From assembly GCA_021733925.1 (NCBI GenBank), contig JAIPJY010000024.1:1-64000 (forward strand): a stretch of DNA of 64,000 nucleotides, given 5' to 3'. A program made the translations under genes and the position numbers. The stretch comes from Prosthecobacter sp. (GTDB taxonomy: Bacteria; Verrucomicrobiota; Verrucomicrobiia; Verrucomicrobiales; Verrucomicrobiaceae). Positions 37,761 through 46,696 of the stretch are shown piece after piece. The notes beneath the pieces were generated by a model that was given only the letters and a program-made list of their open reading frames with translations, did not search any database and had not been told where the DNA came from. Within the stretch, counting starts at the first letter, position 1. Each line of letters begins with the position of its first letter.

Positions 37761-38585
37761 TCATGCGTAGCCGATCCTTAACGAAGGAGACGCTTCAGGA
37801 TTGCTGGGAGGCAACGAATGAAAACCGATCAATGTTTTTTGTGCATTGGTCAGCTTGTCCGTCATTTCAGCAGGCAGCATGCGAACGTAGTCGTACTGCG
37901 GCTTGCACCACCATGATCTGTAGGTCAGCAGCAGCCCCCATGTGGGATCGTAACCCTCTGTGACAGGAGTGGTCGCGTGAAACAGGGTGCTGTGGAAAAT
38001 CGCCATATCGCCCGGCTCCAGGTCCACGAAGATTTCGGAGGATTTGTCTGTCTTGTCAGACGGGAATCCTGACTGGCGATGGCTTCCAGGGATGACCTTA
38101 AGCCCGCCGTTGTAACGATTCCGATGATCCAAGGCCAGAATCCCCTGCATAGACCAGGTCTGCGGCCCTTCAAAGTTCATCCGGACATCAATGTGATAGT
38201 CAATCGCGGTGGCCCCTTTGCGCAGATTGCACTGGGCCAGCATGAAGTTGGGATTGCTTTGATCAATCAATCCATAATAGCGGTCGTTCAAAAACCATTG
38301 GTAAACCTTGAGATGATCTCCGGAGGTGACCAGATTGAGAAACTCCTCATTGTAATAGAGAACATTGCTGACGATCGGATCGTTGGCGATCACCTTCTGC
38401 CTGCCGACAGGCGCAGCGGTCAGACCGCCTCCGCGCTTGGTGATAAAAATGTCATCGGCAAGGGCATTGAGCTTGGCGGCGTTGGCCAAGTCAACGTAGC
38501 CTTTGATCACGCTATACCCGTCAGATTCGATATTCTGACAGTGGGTTTTGATGCTGTCTTCGGACAATGTGCTGGTGAAGTTCAT
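37761..38585 (-). CDS. Phytanoyl-CoA dioxygenase-like oxygenase
   Basis: 274 residues from ATG 38585. The iron-binding facial triad reads His131-x-Asp133 (YHIDV) and His203 (LFHATTP), with Arg223 (TYRSWW) placed to bind 2-oxoglutarate, so the active site looks complete. PhyH enzymes hydroxylate aliphatic carbons in many secondary pathways. It is the last gene of the leftward operon; the upstream gene is a DegT aminotransferase. Its probable substrate is a nucleotide sugar or a lipid-linked sugar, which is inference from position. Confidence 0.82.
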   Translation of the reverse strand: MNFTSTLSEDSIKTHCQNIESDGYSVIKGYVDLANAAKLNALADDIFITKRGGGLTAAPVGRQKVIANDPIVSNVLYYNEEFLNLVTSGDHLKVYQWFLNDRYYGLIDQSNPNFMLAQCNLRKGATAIDYHIDVRMNFEGPQTWSMQGILALDHRNRYNGGLKVIPGSHRQSGFPSDKTDKSSEIFVDLEPGDMAIFHSTLFHATTPVTEGYDPTWGLLLTYRSWWCKPQYDYVRMLPAEMTDKLTNAQKTLIGFHSLPPSNPEASPSLRIGYA

Positions 38586-38628
38586 CGTGTATTTTGGCTG
38601 AATGGTGGAGCTTGTTCCAAGATGAAAG

Positions 38629-39747
38629 TCATTTGACCAGTCCGCGGATGATGTCGCACACACGCTCCAAATCAGCAACGCTGACACCGCTTCCAGTGGG
38701 CAGGCAAAAGAGTCTCTGAACCAGCCTCTCGGTTTCCGGCAAGTTCCTGCCAGCTTCGGGATAAAGGCTCAGATAAGGCTCCATGCGATGGCAGCCCGGG
38801 AAAAAGTAGCGCCGGGCAATGACTCCCTGCTCGTGAAGACGGCGAACCAGTTCGTCGCGGCTGATACCGGCAATCTCTGAGTCGAGCTCCACGACGATGT
38901 ACTGGAAGTTGCATTTCCCGGTCTCATCGTAAGACATCACGGTGAGTCCGGGCAGATCGGAAAGCCGTTCCCGATAGCGGTGATAATGCGCACGGTTGAT
39001 GTCAATAAACTCATCCAGGCTTTCCAAATTGGTGAGCCCCATGGCGGCGGAGACTTCGTTCATCTTGCCGTTTGTGCCGATGCTCTCCACCTGATCATAG
39101 CCGGTGAAGCCAAAGTTTTTCATCCGGCGGAGCCGCAGGGCCAGATCGTCATTGTTGGTGGACACAATGCCGCCCTCCAGCGTGTTGATAAACTTGGTGG
39201 CATGGAAGCTGAAGACTTCGGCGTCGCCGAAACCGCCGATCATGCGTCCGCCATCGGAGCAGGCGAAGGCATGGGCGGCATCAAACAAGAGCTTCAGGCC
39301 ATGCCTGTCGGCGATTTGCTGCAGAGCCTCCACATTGCAGGCCCGCCCCCAGAGATGCACACCCATAATGGCCGTGGTTCGCGGCGTGATCAGCGCCTCG
39401 ACCTTGGAAGGGTCAATGTTGTGAGTGAGCGGATCAATGTCACAAAAGACAGGTGTGATCTGCTGCCACTGCAGGGCGTGAGCGGTTGCGATGAAGGTAA
39501 AGGAAGGAAGAATGACTTCGCCGGTGAGGCCAAGCGCACGGATGGCGATCTCCAGGCCAACGGTCGCGTTGCACATGGCCACACAGTGCCTGACGTCAAG
39601 CAGGCGGCTCATGGCAGCCTCGAATTCAAGCACGTATGGTCCGTCATTTGACAGCCATCGACGGTCATAGATGTCATTGACGCGCGCCAAGAACGCCTCA
39701 CGAGAACCGATGTTGGGGCGACCAACATATAGTTTATCATTCATCAA
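38629..39747 (-). CDS. DegT/DnrJ/EryC1-family sugar aminotransferase
   Basis: 372 residues. The pyridoxal-phosphate Lys185 is in FHATKFINTLEGG and the Asp156 in LLFDAAHAF; GVHLWG is the family loop. Such enzymes aminate 4-keto or 3-keto nucleotide sugars. With rmlA and rmlB in the same operon, the obvious substrate is dTDP-4-keto-6-deoxyglucose, giving a 4-amino-4,6-dideoxysugar. The start could be either of two tandem ATGs. Confidence 0.92.
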   Translation of the reverse strand: MMNDKLYVGRPNIGSREAFLARVNDIYDRRWLSNDGPYVLEFEAAMSRLLDVRHCVAMCNATVGLEIAIRALGLTGEVILPSFTFIATAHALQWQQITPVFCDIDPLTHNIDPSKVEALITPRTTAIMGVHLWGRACNVEALQQIADRHGLKLLFDAAHAFACSDGGRMIGGFGDAEVFSFHATKFINTLEGGIVSTNNDDLALRLRRMKNFGFTGYDQVESIGTNGKMNEVSAAMGLTNLESLDEFIDINRAHYHRYRERLSDLPGLTVMSYDETGKCNFQYIVVELDSEIAGISRDELVRRLHEQGVIARRYFFPGCHRMEPYLSLYPEAGRNLPETERLVQRLFCLPTGSGVSVADLERVCDIIRGLVK

Positions 39748-39811
39748 GCTTGCCAGGTTGGTTTACCGTCCGGCCCGTGACGGGCCGGCTCATGTGTTTG
39801 AACAGGAAGGA

Positions 39812-40522
39812 TTAATCTTTGCAGAACCTGATGTTGTAGAGTGATTTCTCCTTGGGGATGATGTGACGGCTTACTTCGCTGAAGCCAAAGCCGGTGAGCT
39901 TGCTCATCACCACCCCGAATTTTTCGCTCTCGATGTCTAGCTCAAAAAGAATTCCTTTCACATCCGGACCGGCCAGCGTGTCCGCAGCCCCTTCGATAAA
40001 CTCAACTTCAGAGCCGTCGACATCGACCTTCAAGTAACGGGGCGGAGGCAGTCCTGCCGTTTTGATGAAGTCATCCAGGCGAATCACCTGGATTGTCTGC
40101 TTTTCCACCGGCTCAAAGATCAATGCCTGCTTGGAACCGGTATCGACGACCTTATGATGCCCGCCTTCCCAGGGCTGCCCGATGTCCATTGTGGCGGATG
40201 CATTCACATTTCCCACGGCCTTGTTGAAGGCGGTGACGCTGGAGCTGTCGAGGTTGTTCAGCTTGAGATTCTGCTCCAGGGCGCCGTAATTGCGGCTCTC
40301 CGGCTCAAAGGAATAGACCTTCAGCTTTTTAAGCGCAGCATAGGTTGAGAATCTCCCCTCGCAGGCACCCAGATCGTAGAAGACTTCGCCGGCAGAGGCG
40401 TCATCAATGAAATCCAGGTTCTCGGTTTCATAATTCATCTGGGAGCAAAGCTCCAAAGATCTGTTTGAGGCGAGAAGGGTCATACTGACGCCACGCACAA
40501 GTCTTGTAACGGTTTTATTCAT
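39812..40522 (-). CDS. FkbM-family methyltransferase
   Basis: 236 residues of standard FkbM length. Motif I is FYDLGACEGRFSTYAA and the family block is YLKVDVDGSEVEFIEGA. SAM-dependent O-methylation of a sugar is likely. It lies between the PhyH gene upstream and the DegT gene downstream, in the same operon. It is the second FkbM protein of the island; the two share only the core domain. Confidence 0.87.
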   Translation of the reverse strand: MNKTVTRLVRGVSMTLLASNRSLELCSQMNYETENLDFIDDASAGEVFYDLGACEGRFSTYAALKKLKVYSFEPESRNYGALEQNLKLNNLDSSSVTAFNKAVGNVNASATMDIGQPWEGGHHKVVDTGSKQALIFEPVEKQTIQVIRLDDFIKTAGLPPPRYLKVDVDGSEVEFIEGAADTLAGPDVKGILFELDIESEKFGVVMSKLTGFGFSEVSRHIIPKEKSLYNIRFCKD

Positions 40523-40560
40523 AATTATCGAAGGTTGCCGGCCAGGCGGAATTAACGGCT

Positions 40561-41382
40561 CTATGATTTGAATGCAAACGTCCTCTCCAGATCAGAAACC
40601 TGAGGGAAGCCGGGGGTGATGATGTCGTCTTTCGGTTTGTACAAATAGGTATGTGGATAGCGCCTCTTAATGAAAGACTCCTCCGCCAGATCATTGTAGC
40701 GGAAGTGACAGGACCAGCGGATGGAGGGAGTGGTGTTGTTTCCGGAACGATGGATGAGAAACGTGGAGAAAAGCAGGCCGTCGCCAGCGGACACCGGCAC
40801 CGGGACAAATTCCTCCTCGGCGATGTCATCCACCACGCCAAAGCTCTCGTCGAGGCGGGTCGAAAGCAGACCGCGAAGATGGCTGCCAGGAACAATTTCC
40901 AACGCACCGAGAGGTTTGTCAATGTCCACCAAAGGCATCCACAGCACTAGGGAATTGAGGGAGCCCTGAATACTGCGCCAGTCCTGATGCGGGGGGGTCT
41001 TCCAATAGGCTTCTTTGGTTGCCAGTTGCCGGCTGTTAAAAAACAAAACAGGACGTGTGCTGATGCATGGCACCTCCATGCCATACGCCCTCATCAGCTC
41101 CACCACTCGTTCGTCAATCCCCAGGCGATGCAGCGAGACCAGATGTTGTATATGCTTGCCGCAATTGATGAATGCCGCCTGATCCTCAGTAAAAAATCGA
41201 TACAACGCGGATTCGAACTCAGCCTCCGTTGGTGTGGAAACAGCCAGAGTCCCATGGCTCATCAACTGCCGAATGAACACGTCTTTGGCATCCTGGCGGA
41301 CTTGTTCAACCTCATGGCGGGAGAAGAGCGAGGGAAGCAGCACAAACCCGTCTTTATTAAAAGCATCTTTATCAATATTCAT
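40561..41382 (-). CDS. Phytanoyl-CoA dioxygenase-like oxygenase
   Basis: 273 residues from ATG 41382. The iron ligands are His132-x-Asp134 (PPHQDW) and His211 (LIHRSGNN), with Arg222 as the 2-oxoglutarate contact; the GALEIVPGSHLRG block is classical for the family. It is the second PhyH protein of the operon but only distantly like the first, so it probably acts on a different position or substrate. Confidence 0.85.
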   Translation of the reverse strand: MNIDKDAFNKDGFVLLPSLFSRHEVEQVRQDAKDVFIRQLMSHGTLAVSTPTEAEFESALYRFFTEDQAAFINCGKHIQHLVSLHRLGIDERVVELMRAYGMEVPCISTRPVLFFNSRQLATKEAYWKTPPHQDWRSIQGSLNSLVLWMPLVDIDKPLGALEIVPGSHLRGLLSTRLDESFGVVDDIAEEEFVPVPVSAGDGLLFSTFLIHRSGNNTTPSIRWSCHFRYNDLAEESFIKRRYPHTYLYKPKDDIITPGFPQVSDLERTFAFKS

Positions 41383-41430
41383 CAGATGTGTTTCACTTGT
41401 TGGTTGCTGCACTCGAATTCACGGCCGGGA

Positions 41431-42378
41431 TCACTGGGTCTGAACGGCATAGCCGAAGCCTGTCTTCCCAAAACCGTTTCCATTGTAAAACATATGAAGT
41501 TTCCCTGCGACATCGACGACATGCGGGTAGGCGACCATGAATGAATCCCAGCCATCAGGGCTCACGTCGATTCCTGCAGACTGGTCCTGGCGCTCCCATT
41601 TGATTCCATCCTGAGAACGGGCAATTCCTATGCGGTAGCTGAGCAGCGAGTTATCCCGATAGTCTCGATGGCTCCTGTAGGAATACCACATCAAGTAGCC
41701 GTCTGGCTGCTTCAAAACGGAAGCCCGTACAATCCCGCCTTCCTCATCGTTCGCATAGTCAATCGCAACGATGCCCTCTCTCCTCCAGTTGATGCCATCG
41801 GAGGATTCTGCGTATTTGAGATTATACCGCGGTTCGAGCTTGCCGTGAACGGTCACCCATTCCGTGCATGAGAGATACCAGTTACGCCAGATTCCGTTCT
41901 CAATGTGGATGCATGAAGTGGCGCAGAAAAACGGCTCTGAAGCCGTGCGGTCCATAATCGGCCCGTCATAAAGCTTGCGATATGTGTCTCCGTTGTCGTC
42001 GCTGACAGCCAGCCCTATGGAATTGTGATAGGGAACTGTATTCCGCACATTCCACCCGATATAATACAGATACTTCAGGCCACCATGCGATAGAACCCAT
42101 GACGGCATGATGCCACAATCGTCAAATGATCCAGGGGTTCCAAGCTCCAAAATGGGAGTCTGGCAGACATTCAGGACTTCATTCGGCCTGGAAGAGGCCA
42201 CATCAATGTAGCTTGTGCGACTCAGATTTCCCGCATCCCGGGTGCTGTAATAGATACGAAGCCTGCTCTCATCAAGAACGTCCACGGTAGGTATCTGCGC
42301 ATGTGACTTCGCCCATGGCAGAGTGCCATCGACATTATAAATCAGCCCTTCTTTCCGCCACGTTTTTGAATTAATCAT
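41431..42378 (-). CDS. Five-bladed beta-propeller (GH43/GH130-like) protein
   Basis: 315 residues from ATG 42378. Repeated blade-like pieces (RIYYSTRD, YLYYIGWNV, YLMWYSYRS, HMFYNGNGFGKTGFGYA) fit a glycoside-hydrolase family 43/130-type propeller. No signal peptide is present, so it is cytoplasmic, which is unusual for a hydrolase and suggests a role in building or checking the glycan. The start overlaps no upstream gene; the acyltransferase stop is 10 bp upstream. Confidence 0.68.
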   Translation of the reverse strand: MINSKTWRKEGLIYNVDGTLPWAKSHAQIPTVDVLDESRLRIYYSTRDAGNLSRTSYIDVASSRPNEVLNVCQTPILELGTPGSFDDCGIMPSWVLSHGGLKYLYYIGWNVRNTVPYHNSIGLAVSDDNGDTYRKLYDGPIMDRTASEPFFCATSCIHIENGIWRNWYLSCTEWVTVHGKLEPRYNLKYAESSDGINWRREGIVAIDYANDEEGGIVRASVLKQPDGYLMWYSYRSHRDYRDNSLLSYRIGIARSQDGIKWERQDQSAGIDVSPDGWDSFMVAYPHVVDVAGKLHMFYNGNGFGKTGFGYAVQTQ

Positions 42379-42388
42379 GACAGAAGGG

Positions 42389-43054
42389 TTAGGACCTGAG
42401 ATCCATGCTGGAAATTTTTGCCTTTTCCGCGGGATTTCCTTTATAAACACCCCAGGCCTCGGTGCTGCGCATCACGGATGAGGCCATGGCAACAAAGGTG
42501 CCTTGTGCAATTGTCAGGCCGTCTCTGATGGTGGAATTGACTCCAAAGAAGCAGTTACGCTCAACCACACAGTGTCCTGACAACACCACATGGGATGTGA
42601 AAAAGGTATGATCGCCGATGGTGCTGTGGTGGCCTATGTGATTGCCGCTCCACAGGACAACATTATCGCCGATTTGCACAAACGGCTGGATTGTGTTGTC
42701 TTCCAGAATGAAGCAGTTGCGACCGATTCGGACATTGCCAAACGACGTCGCCTTGGAACTCACGTAGCTGATCAAATCATAACCCAAGGCCACGATCTGA
42801 TCGTAAACCTTTTCTCTCAGCGTGCTCATCTTCCTCGGAGCCATGGGAGCAAAGAAGGAAAACTCAGATGACGGCCAGTGCTCGGCCACCTGACTAAAGG
42901 GAACAACGGGCAGCCCTTCAAAGACAGGATCTCCTTGAGGCATGTATTCGTCGGAAACTGAAAATCCGATGACTTCATGCTCAGAATCAGTGCTCAGGTA
43001 ATAATGAGCAAGTGAGGCAAAATCAGCCAGACCAAATATGATAACCTTAGCCAT
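42389..43054 (-). CDS. NeuD/PglD-like sugar O- or N-acyltransferase
   Basis: 221 residues. The N-terminal half (KVIIFGLADFASLAHYYL) is a Rossmann-like nucleotide-sugar-binding domain; from about 100 onward come left-handed beta-helix hexapeptide repeats (VRIGRNCFILEDNTIQPFVQIGD and further). This is the layout of PglD/NeuD acetyltransferases, which acetylate 4-amino sugars. With the DegT aminotransferase in the same operon it could make an N-acetyl-4-amino-4,6-dideoxy sugar. Confidence 0.82.
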   Translation of the reverse strand: MAKVIIFGLADFASLAHYYLSTDSEHEVIGFSVSDEYMPQGDPVFEGLPVVPFSQVAEHWPSSEFSFFAPMAPRKMSTLREKVYDQIVALGYDLISYVSSKATSFGNVRIGRNCFILEDNTIQPFVQIGDNVVLWSGNHIGHHSTIGDHTFFTSHVVLSGHCVVERNCFFGVNSTIRDGLTIAQGTFVAMASSVMRSTEAWGVYKGNPAEKAKISSMDLRS

Positions 43055-43062
43055 TCAAAAAT

Positions 43063-43713
43063 CTATTGGTTAGCAGTTTTGTAAATGTACACAGTGTATT
43101 CATATAGGCCGTAATCATGACGCACGACAAAATGTCGGCTCAGTTTGCGACCGATCATTTCCGACATTGCGTCCATCGACAAATGGAAGAGATCGGGCCT
43201 TTCCCAATCGACGATTTTACTCATCACATTGAATGCCATCCCCTTGGCGGTCATCTCAAAAACCTTCACGAGCAATGTTTCGGTGAATTTGAGCATTTCT
43301 TCCTGCGAAAGACTCAGTTTTTCCGTGAGCACACCATTCATCACAACATAATCAAACGGGGGAACGGCGGGCTTGTCCGTTAAAATGTTGTTGCAGTAAA
43401 AGCTGCACTTTGGGTATTTTTCGGAAGCAGTTTTGATGCAGCTTTCGGACACATCCATCCCGGAGTATTGAATCCAATCGCGCTTTGTCCTGCCGATATG
43501 ATCCATGAGCTGCGCAGAGCCGCAGCCAAAATCCAGCAAAGTCGTCGTCTGGCCCACGCTGTCTTTCGGGATGATGCCGAGCATCACCTCATAACGTTTC
43601 AACACATCTGACTCTTTTGGCCAGTCGGCACCCCGAAATGTGTCGCCAAACTCCGCGAAGACCTTCTCATAATGCTCCGCAATAACGAGAGCACTTTGGA
43701 TTTCATCTTGCAT
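43063..43713 (-). CDS. Class I SAM-dependent methyltransferase
   Basis: 216 residues. Motif I is LLDFGCGSAQLMDHI, followed by SGMDVSESCIKTASEKYP; the motif IV region is FDYVVMNGVLTEKLS. A Rossmann methyltransferase of unspecified target, probably a sugar of the glycan. It starts 224 bp after the WbqC stop, the largest gap inside the operon, so an internal promoter is possible; nothing else was seen in 43714-43937. Confidence 0.78.
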   Translation of the reverse strand: MQDEIQSALVIAEHYEKVFAEFGDTFRGADWPKESDVLKRYEVMLGIIPKDSVGQTTTLLDFGCGSAQLMDHIGRTKRDWIQYSGMDVSESCIKTASEKYPKCSFYCNNILTDKPAVPPFDYVVMNGVLTEKLSLSQEEMLKFTETLLVKVFEMTAKGMAFNVMSKIVDWERPDLFHLSMDAMSEMIGRKLSRHFVVRHDYGLYEYTVYIYKTANQ

Positions 43714-43937
43714 TAAATTTGATTATGAAAACACATTTTTAGCCAGGGATTGCACAGCCATGTAAAGCGCCATGCAGAAGAAGATTTTTTCACAGCGTCA
43801 GCGCTAAAGCAAGCGGCAAATTGGGCTCTTTCCAGCCCGCCTATGCAAGGCTTGTGCAAACGCGGGTAACGGCTGTTCTCCCCTGCCGTCTTGCATTCAC
43901 GCCGACCTCCAGCGCAACCGCAGTTGGCTGAATGATT

Positions 43938-44672
43938 TCAAGAGTTATGTTTGGCAGACGAGGAGTCGCTGGCTTCGACCCAAAAAGTGTTTGCGGCCTG
44001 CCGCAGCAACTGCTGGGAGTTGTACATCATCAAATCGAGAATGGAAAGCACGGGACCTTCGTCAACCGCCGCTTCGAGCTGCAGATTATGCAGCTCAGGC
44101 TTGAGGAACTGGAGCTCCACCCCCGCTGTGCTAAACACGGGGGTGTCATACAAGTCGCGCCCCCCCGGCGGATTGACATAAACATCTGCCCCCTCCCTGA
44201 GGCAGATGTCGAGAATGCGGTGCTGGCCCTTCAGCTCCCCCTTGGGGTGAATGCTTGATGAGGGCACAAACTGCGTGGCCAGTCCCAACCATGCGGCTAC
44301 CTCCTGCAAATTTTGGCTCAAAAACTGGGACAGATTTCCAGAGGCCGCGGACAAAAACGCCTGAAACAGCGGGAAAACTTCAGCGTAGCAGGGGGCCTTG
44401 GAATAGGTCGTTGAGATGGTGCGCTCCAAAGTCCGCTTCCAACCATCATCGGGCTTGATGTCCAGCTCACATATCAACCGGTTCTGGCTGGCTCCGATCA
44501 ATGGGAGGGTGAACCATGCAGGGCCTTGAGTTGTGCGCAGGCGGTTCCGGTTGATCCAGCCTCGATTGATATAATTGACGTCATCCAAAAATACGAACCG
44601 GTCCGCGGCCGCCATCAGTTGGAAATAACCAATGTAAGGCAGAAAATAGGGCTGCATGACGGCGAGACGCAT
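43938..44672 (-). CDS. WbqC-like family protein
   Basis: 244 residues from ATG 44672. The N-terminus LAVMQPYFLPYIGYFQLM and FLDDVNYINRGWINRNRL are the WbqC-family signatures. Members occur in O-antigen and capsule clusters, near sugar aminotransferases, formyltransferases and acetyltransferases, but the biochemical function is not established. The long upstream frame was dropped since family proteins start at this Met. Confidence 0.9.
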   Translation of the reverse strand: MRLAVMQPYFLPYIGYFQLMAAADRFVFLDDVNYINRGWINRNRLRTTQGPAWFTLPLIGASQNRLICELDIKPDDGWKRTLERTISTTYSKAPCYAEVFPLFQAFLSAASGNLSQFLSQNLQEVAAWLGLATQFVPSSSIHPKGELKGQHRILDICLREGADVYVNPPGGRDLYDTPVFSTAGVELQFLKPELHNLQLEAAVDEGPVLSILDLMMYNSQQLLRQAANTFWVEASDSSSAKHNS

Positions 44673-44683
44673 TTCGGTGTCTT

Positions 44684-45553
44684 TTAAATGGTGGAGGCGA
44701 GCCGAAGCAAATACTGGGAGTATGGATTCCCCCCCATCTCCGCAGCTGCTGCACACAGGTCAGCTTTGCCAATCCAGCCAGCCTGAAAGGCAATTTCCTC
44801 CAGGCAGGCCACCAGGTATCCTTGATGTTCTTGAATGGTTCGGATGAACTGGGAGGCTTCAAGGAGCGATTCAAAAGTGCCGGTGTCCAGCCAGGTGTGT
44901 CCACGCCCAAGCTGCTCCACATGCAACCGGCCCCGCGTCAGATACTCCTGATTGATCGAGGTGATTTCAAGTTCGCCCCGGGCCGAAGGTTTGACAGCTT
45001 TCGCTATCGACACCACATCACTGTCATAAAAATACAATCCGGTGACAGCGAAGTTGGATTTTGGGTGAGAGGGTTTTTCCTCGATGGATTTGGCATCCCC
45101 ATTGGCATCAAATTCCACCACACCAAAACGCTGAGGATCGTTCACCTGGTAGCCAAAAATGGTCGCACCGCTACGGCGTACCGCAGCGGCCTGGAGCTTG
45201 GGCGAGAAGCCCTGCCCATAAAAGAGATTGTCTCCGAGAACGAGGGCCGTGCAGTCTCCCGCGATGAAGTCTTCTCCAATGAGAAATGCCTGCGCCAGAC
45301 CTTCAGGACGCGGCTGTTCTGCAAAACTTAGTTTGATGCCAAAGCGTGAACCATCCCCCAGGAGGCGCTTGTAAAGGGGCAGGTCCTCCGGGGTCGATAT
45401 CACTAGAATTTCGCGAATCCCGGCGAGCATCAGCACCGAAAGAGGGTAGTAGATCATCGGCTTGTCATAAACGGGCAGCAACTGCTTGCTGACAGCCTGA
45501 CTGACGGGACGCAAACGGGACCCGGATCCACCGGCGAGGAGAATGCCTTTCAT
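44684..45553 (-). CDS. rmlA: Glucose-1-phosphate thymidylyltransferase
   Basis: 289 residues. N-terminal [32 protein letters not shown] is the nucleotidyltransferase signature, with Ser in place of the usual Thr before Arg (GGSGSR). Later [15 protein letters not shown] and GDNLFYG complete the active site. It joins glucose-1-phosphate and dTTP into dTDP-glucose. It is next to rmlB; rmlC and rmlD are missing, so the pathway does not continue to L-rhamnose here. Confidence 0.95.
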   Translation of the reverse strand: MKGILLAGGSGSRLRPVSQAVSKQLLPVYDKPMIYYPLSVLMLAGIREILVISTPEDLPLYKRLLGDGSRFGIKLSFAEQPRPEGLAQAFLIGEDFIAGDCTALVLGDNLFYGQGFSPKLQAAAVRRSGATIFGYQVNDPQRFGVVEFDANGDAKSIEEKPSHPKSNFAVTGLYFYDSDVVSIAKAVKPSARGELEITSINQEYLTRGRLHVEQLGRGHTWLDTGTFESLLEASQFIRTIQEHQGYLVACLEEIAFQAGWIGKADLCAAAAEMGGNPYSQYLLRLASTI

Positions 45554-45560
45554 AGATGTA

Positions 45561-46640
45561 TTATGGGTGCTCGGTGGCCAGTTTTTTTTCAGCAGTGCCG
45601 ATTCTCTGCAATCCTTGGCTGTTCTTCATCAAAATGTCCTGCCACCAGGACTGATGATCCAAATACCAAAGCACCGTCTCTCGAAATCCGTCCTCTCCCG
45701 CCACCATGGGCTGCCAGCCAAGCTCCGTGCGAATTTTTGACGAATCGATGGCATATCTCAGATCATGGCCGGGCCGGTCAGTGACAAAGGTGATGAGGTT
45801 TTCACTCGGGGAAGGAGGCTCGATCAATTCGTCCACGAGCTGGCAAAGCTTTCTGACCAACTCAAGATTGCTCCATTCATTGTTCCCTCCTACATTGTAA
45901 GTCTCTCCAACCCTTCCCTTTTCGAGGACCAGCCGCAGTGCTCTGCAGTGGTCTGACACAGCCAGCCAGTCGCGCACATTCTCGCCCTTACCGTAGACGG
46001 GGATCGGCTCACGCCGCAGGCATTTGAGGATGACCACAGGGATGAGCTTTTCGGGGAACTGGTATGGCCCGTAGTTGTTGGAGCAATTGGTTACCACGAC
46101 GGGCAGACCATAGGTATCGCGCCAGGCCCTGGCCAGGTGATCCGATGCAGCTTTGCTGGCGCTGTAGGGCGAATGCGGCTTGTACGGGGTTGTTTCTGTG
46201 AAACCGGGTTCTTCGGTTTTGAGTGAGCCGAAAACCTCATCGGTCGAAACATGGAGAAACCGGAAGTCCGTATGCTCATGGCCCTGCTTTGCCTGCCAGT
46301 GGCGCAGTGAAGACTGAAGCAGGTTGTAGGTGCCCATCACATTCGTGTGAATGAATTCCTGAGGGCCGTCAATCGAGCGATCCACATGGCTTTCAGCCGC
46401 CAGATGCATGACCGCATTAATGCCAAACTGCTTGAAGACCGCCTCCACGGCTTCAGCGTTGTTGATGTCCGCTTTTACAAAATGGTGCCTGGAATGATCG
46501 AATACGCCCTCCAGCGAACTTAGATTTCCCGCGTAAGTCAGCTTGTCGAGATTAATGATATCGTGGTCTGTTTCCAAAATCAGCTGGCGAACCAGATTGG
46601 CTCCAATAAAACCGGCCCCTCCTGTAACTAAGATGGTCAT
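45561..46640 (-). CDS. rmlB: dTDP-glucose 4,6-dehydratase
   Basis: 359 residues, extended SDR. The NAD motif is [13 protein letters not shown]; the catalytic part is STDEVFGSL and [11 protein letters not shown]. It makes dTDP-4-keto-6-deoxyglucose, the branch point for rhamnose, quinovosamine and related sugars. Its stop is 7 bp upstream of the rmlA start. Length is normal for RmlB. Confidence 0.96.
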   Translation of the reverse strand: MTILVTGGAGFIGANLVRQLILETDHDIINLDKLTYAGNLSSLEGVFDHSRHHFVKADINNAEAVEAVFKQFGINAVMHLAAESHVDRSIDGPQEFIHTNVMGTYNLLQSSLRHWQAKQGHEHTDFRFLHVSTDEVFGSLKTEEPGFTETTPYKPHSPYSASKAASDHLARAWRDTYGLPVVVTNCSNNYGPYQFPEKLIPVVILKCLRREPIPVYGKGENVRDWLAVSDHCRALRLVLEKGRVGETYNVGGNNEWSNLELVRKLCQLVDELIEPPSPSENLITFVTDRPGHDLRYAIDSSKIRTELGWQPMVAGEDGFRETVLWYLDHQSWWQDILMKNSQGLQRIGTAEKKLATEHP

Positions 46641-46696
46641 TAATCTGGTTCTATTTTGAATGGATCGTCGGCATGGCTTTCTTTTTCTCCATCAGG

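Noticed and set aside
41205..41219. GGATTCGAAC, resembling a tRNA T-loop complement
   Set aside because: It lies inside the PhyH coding sequence and no acceptor or anticodon stems were found around it.
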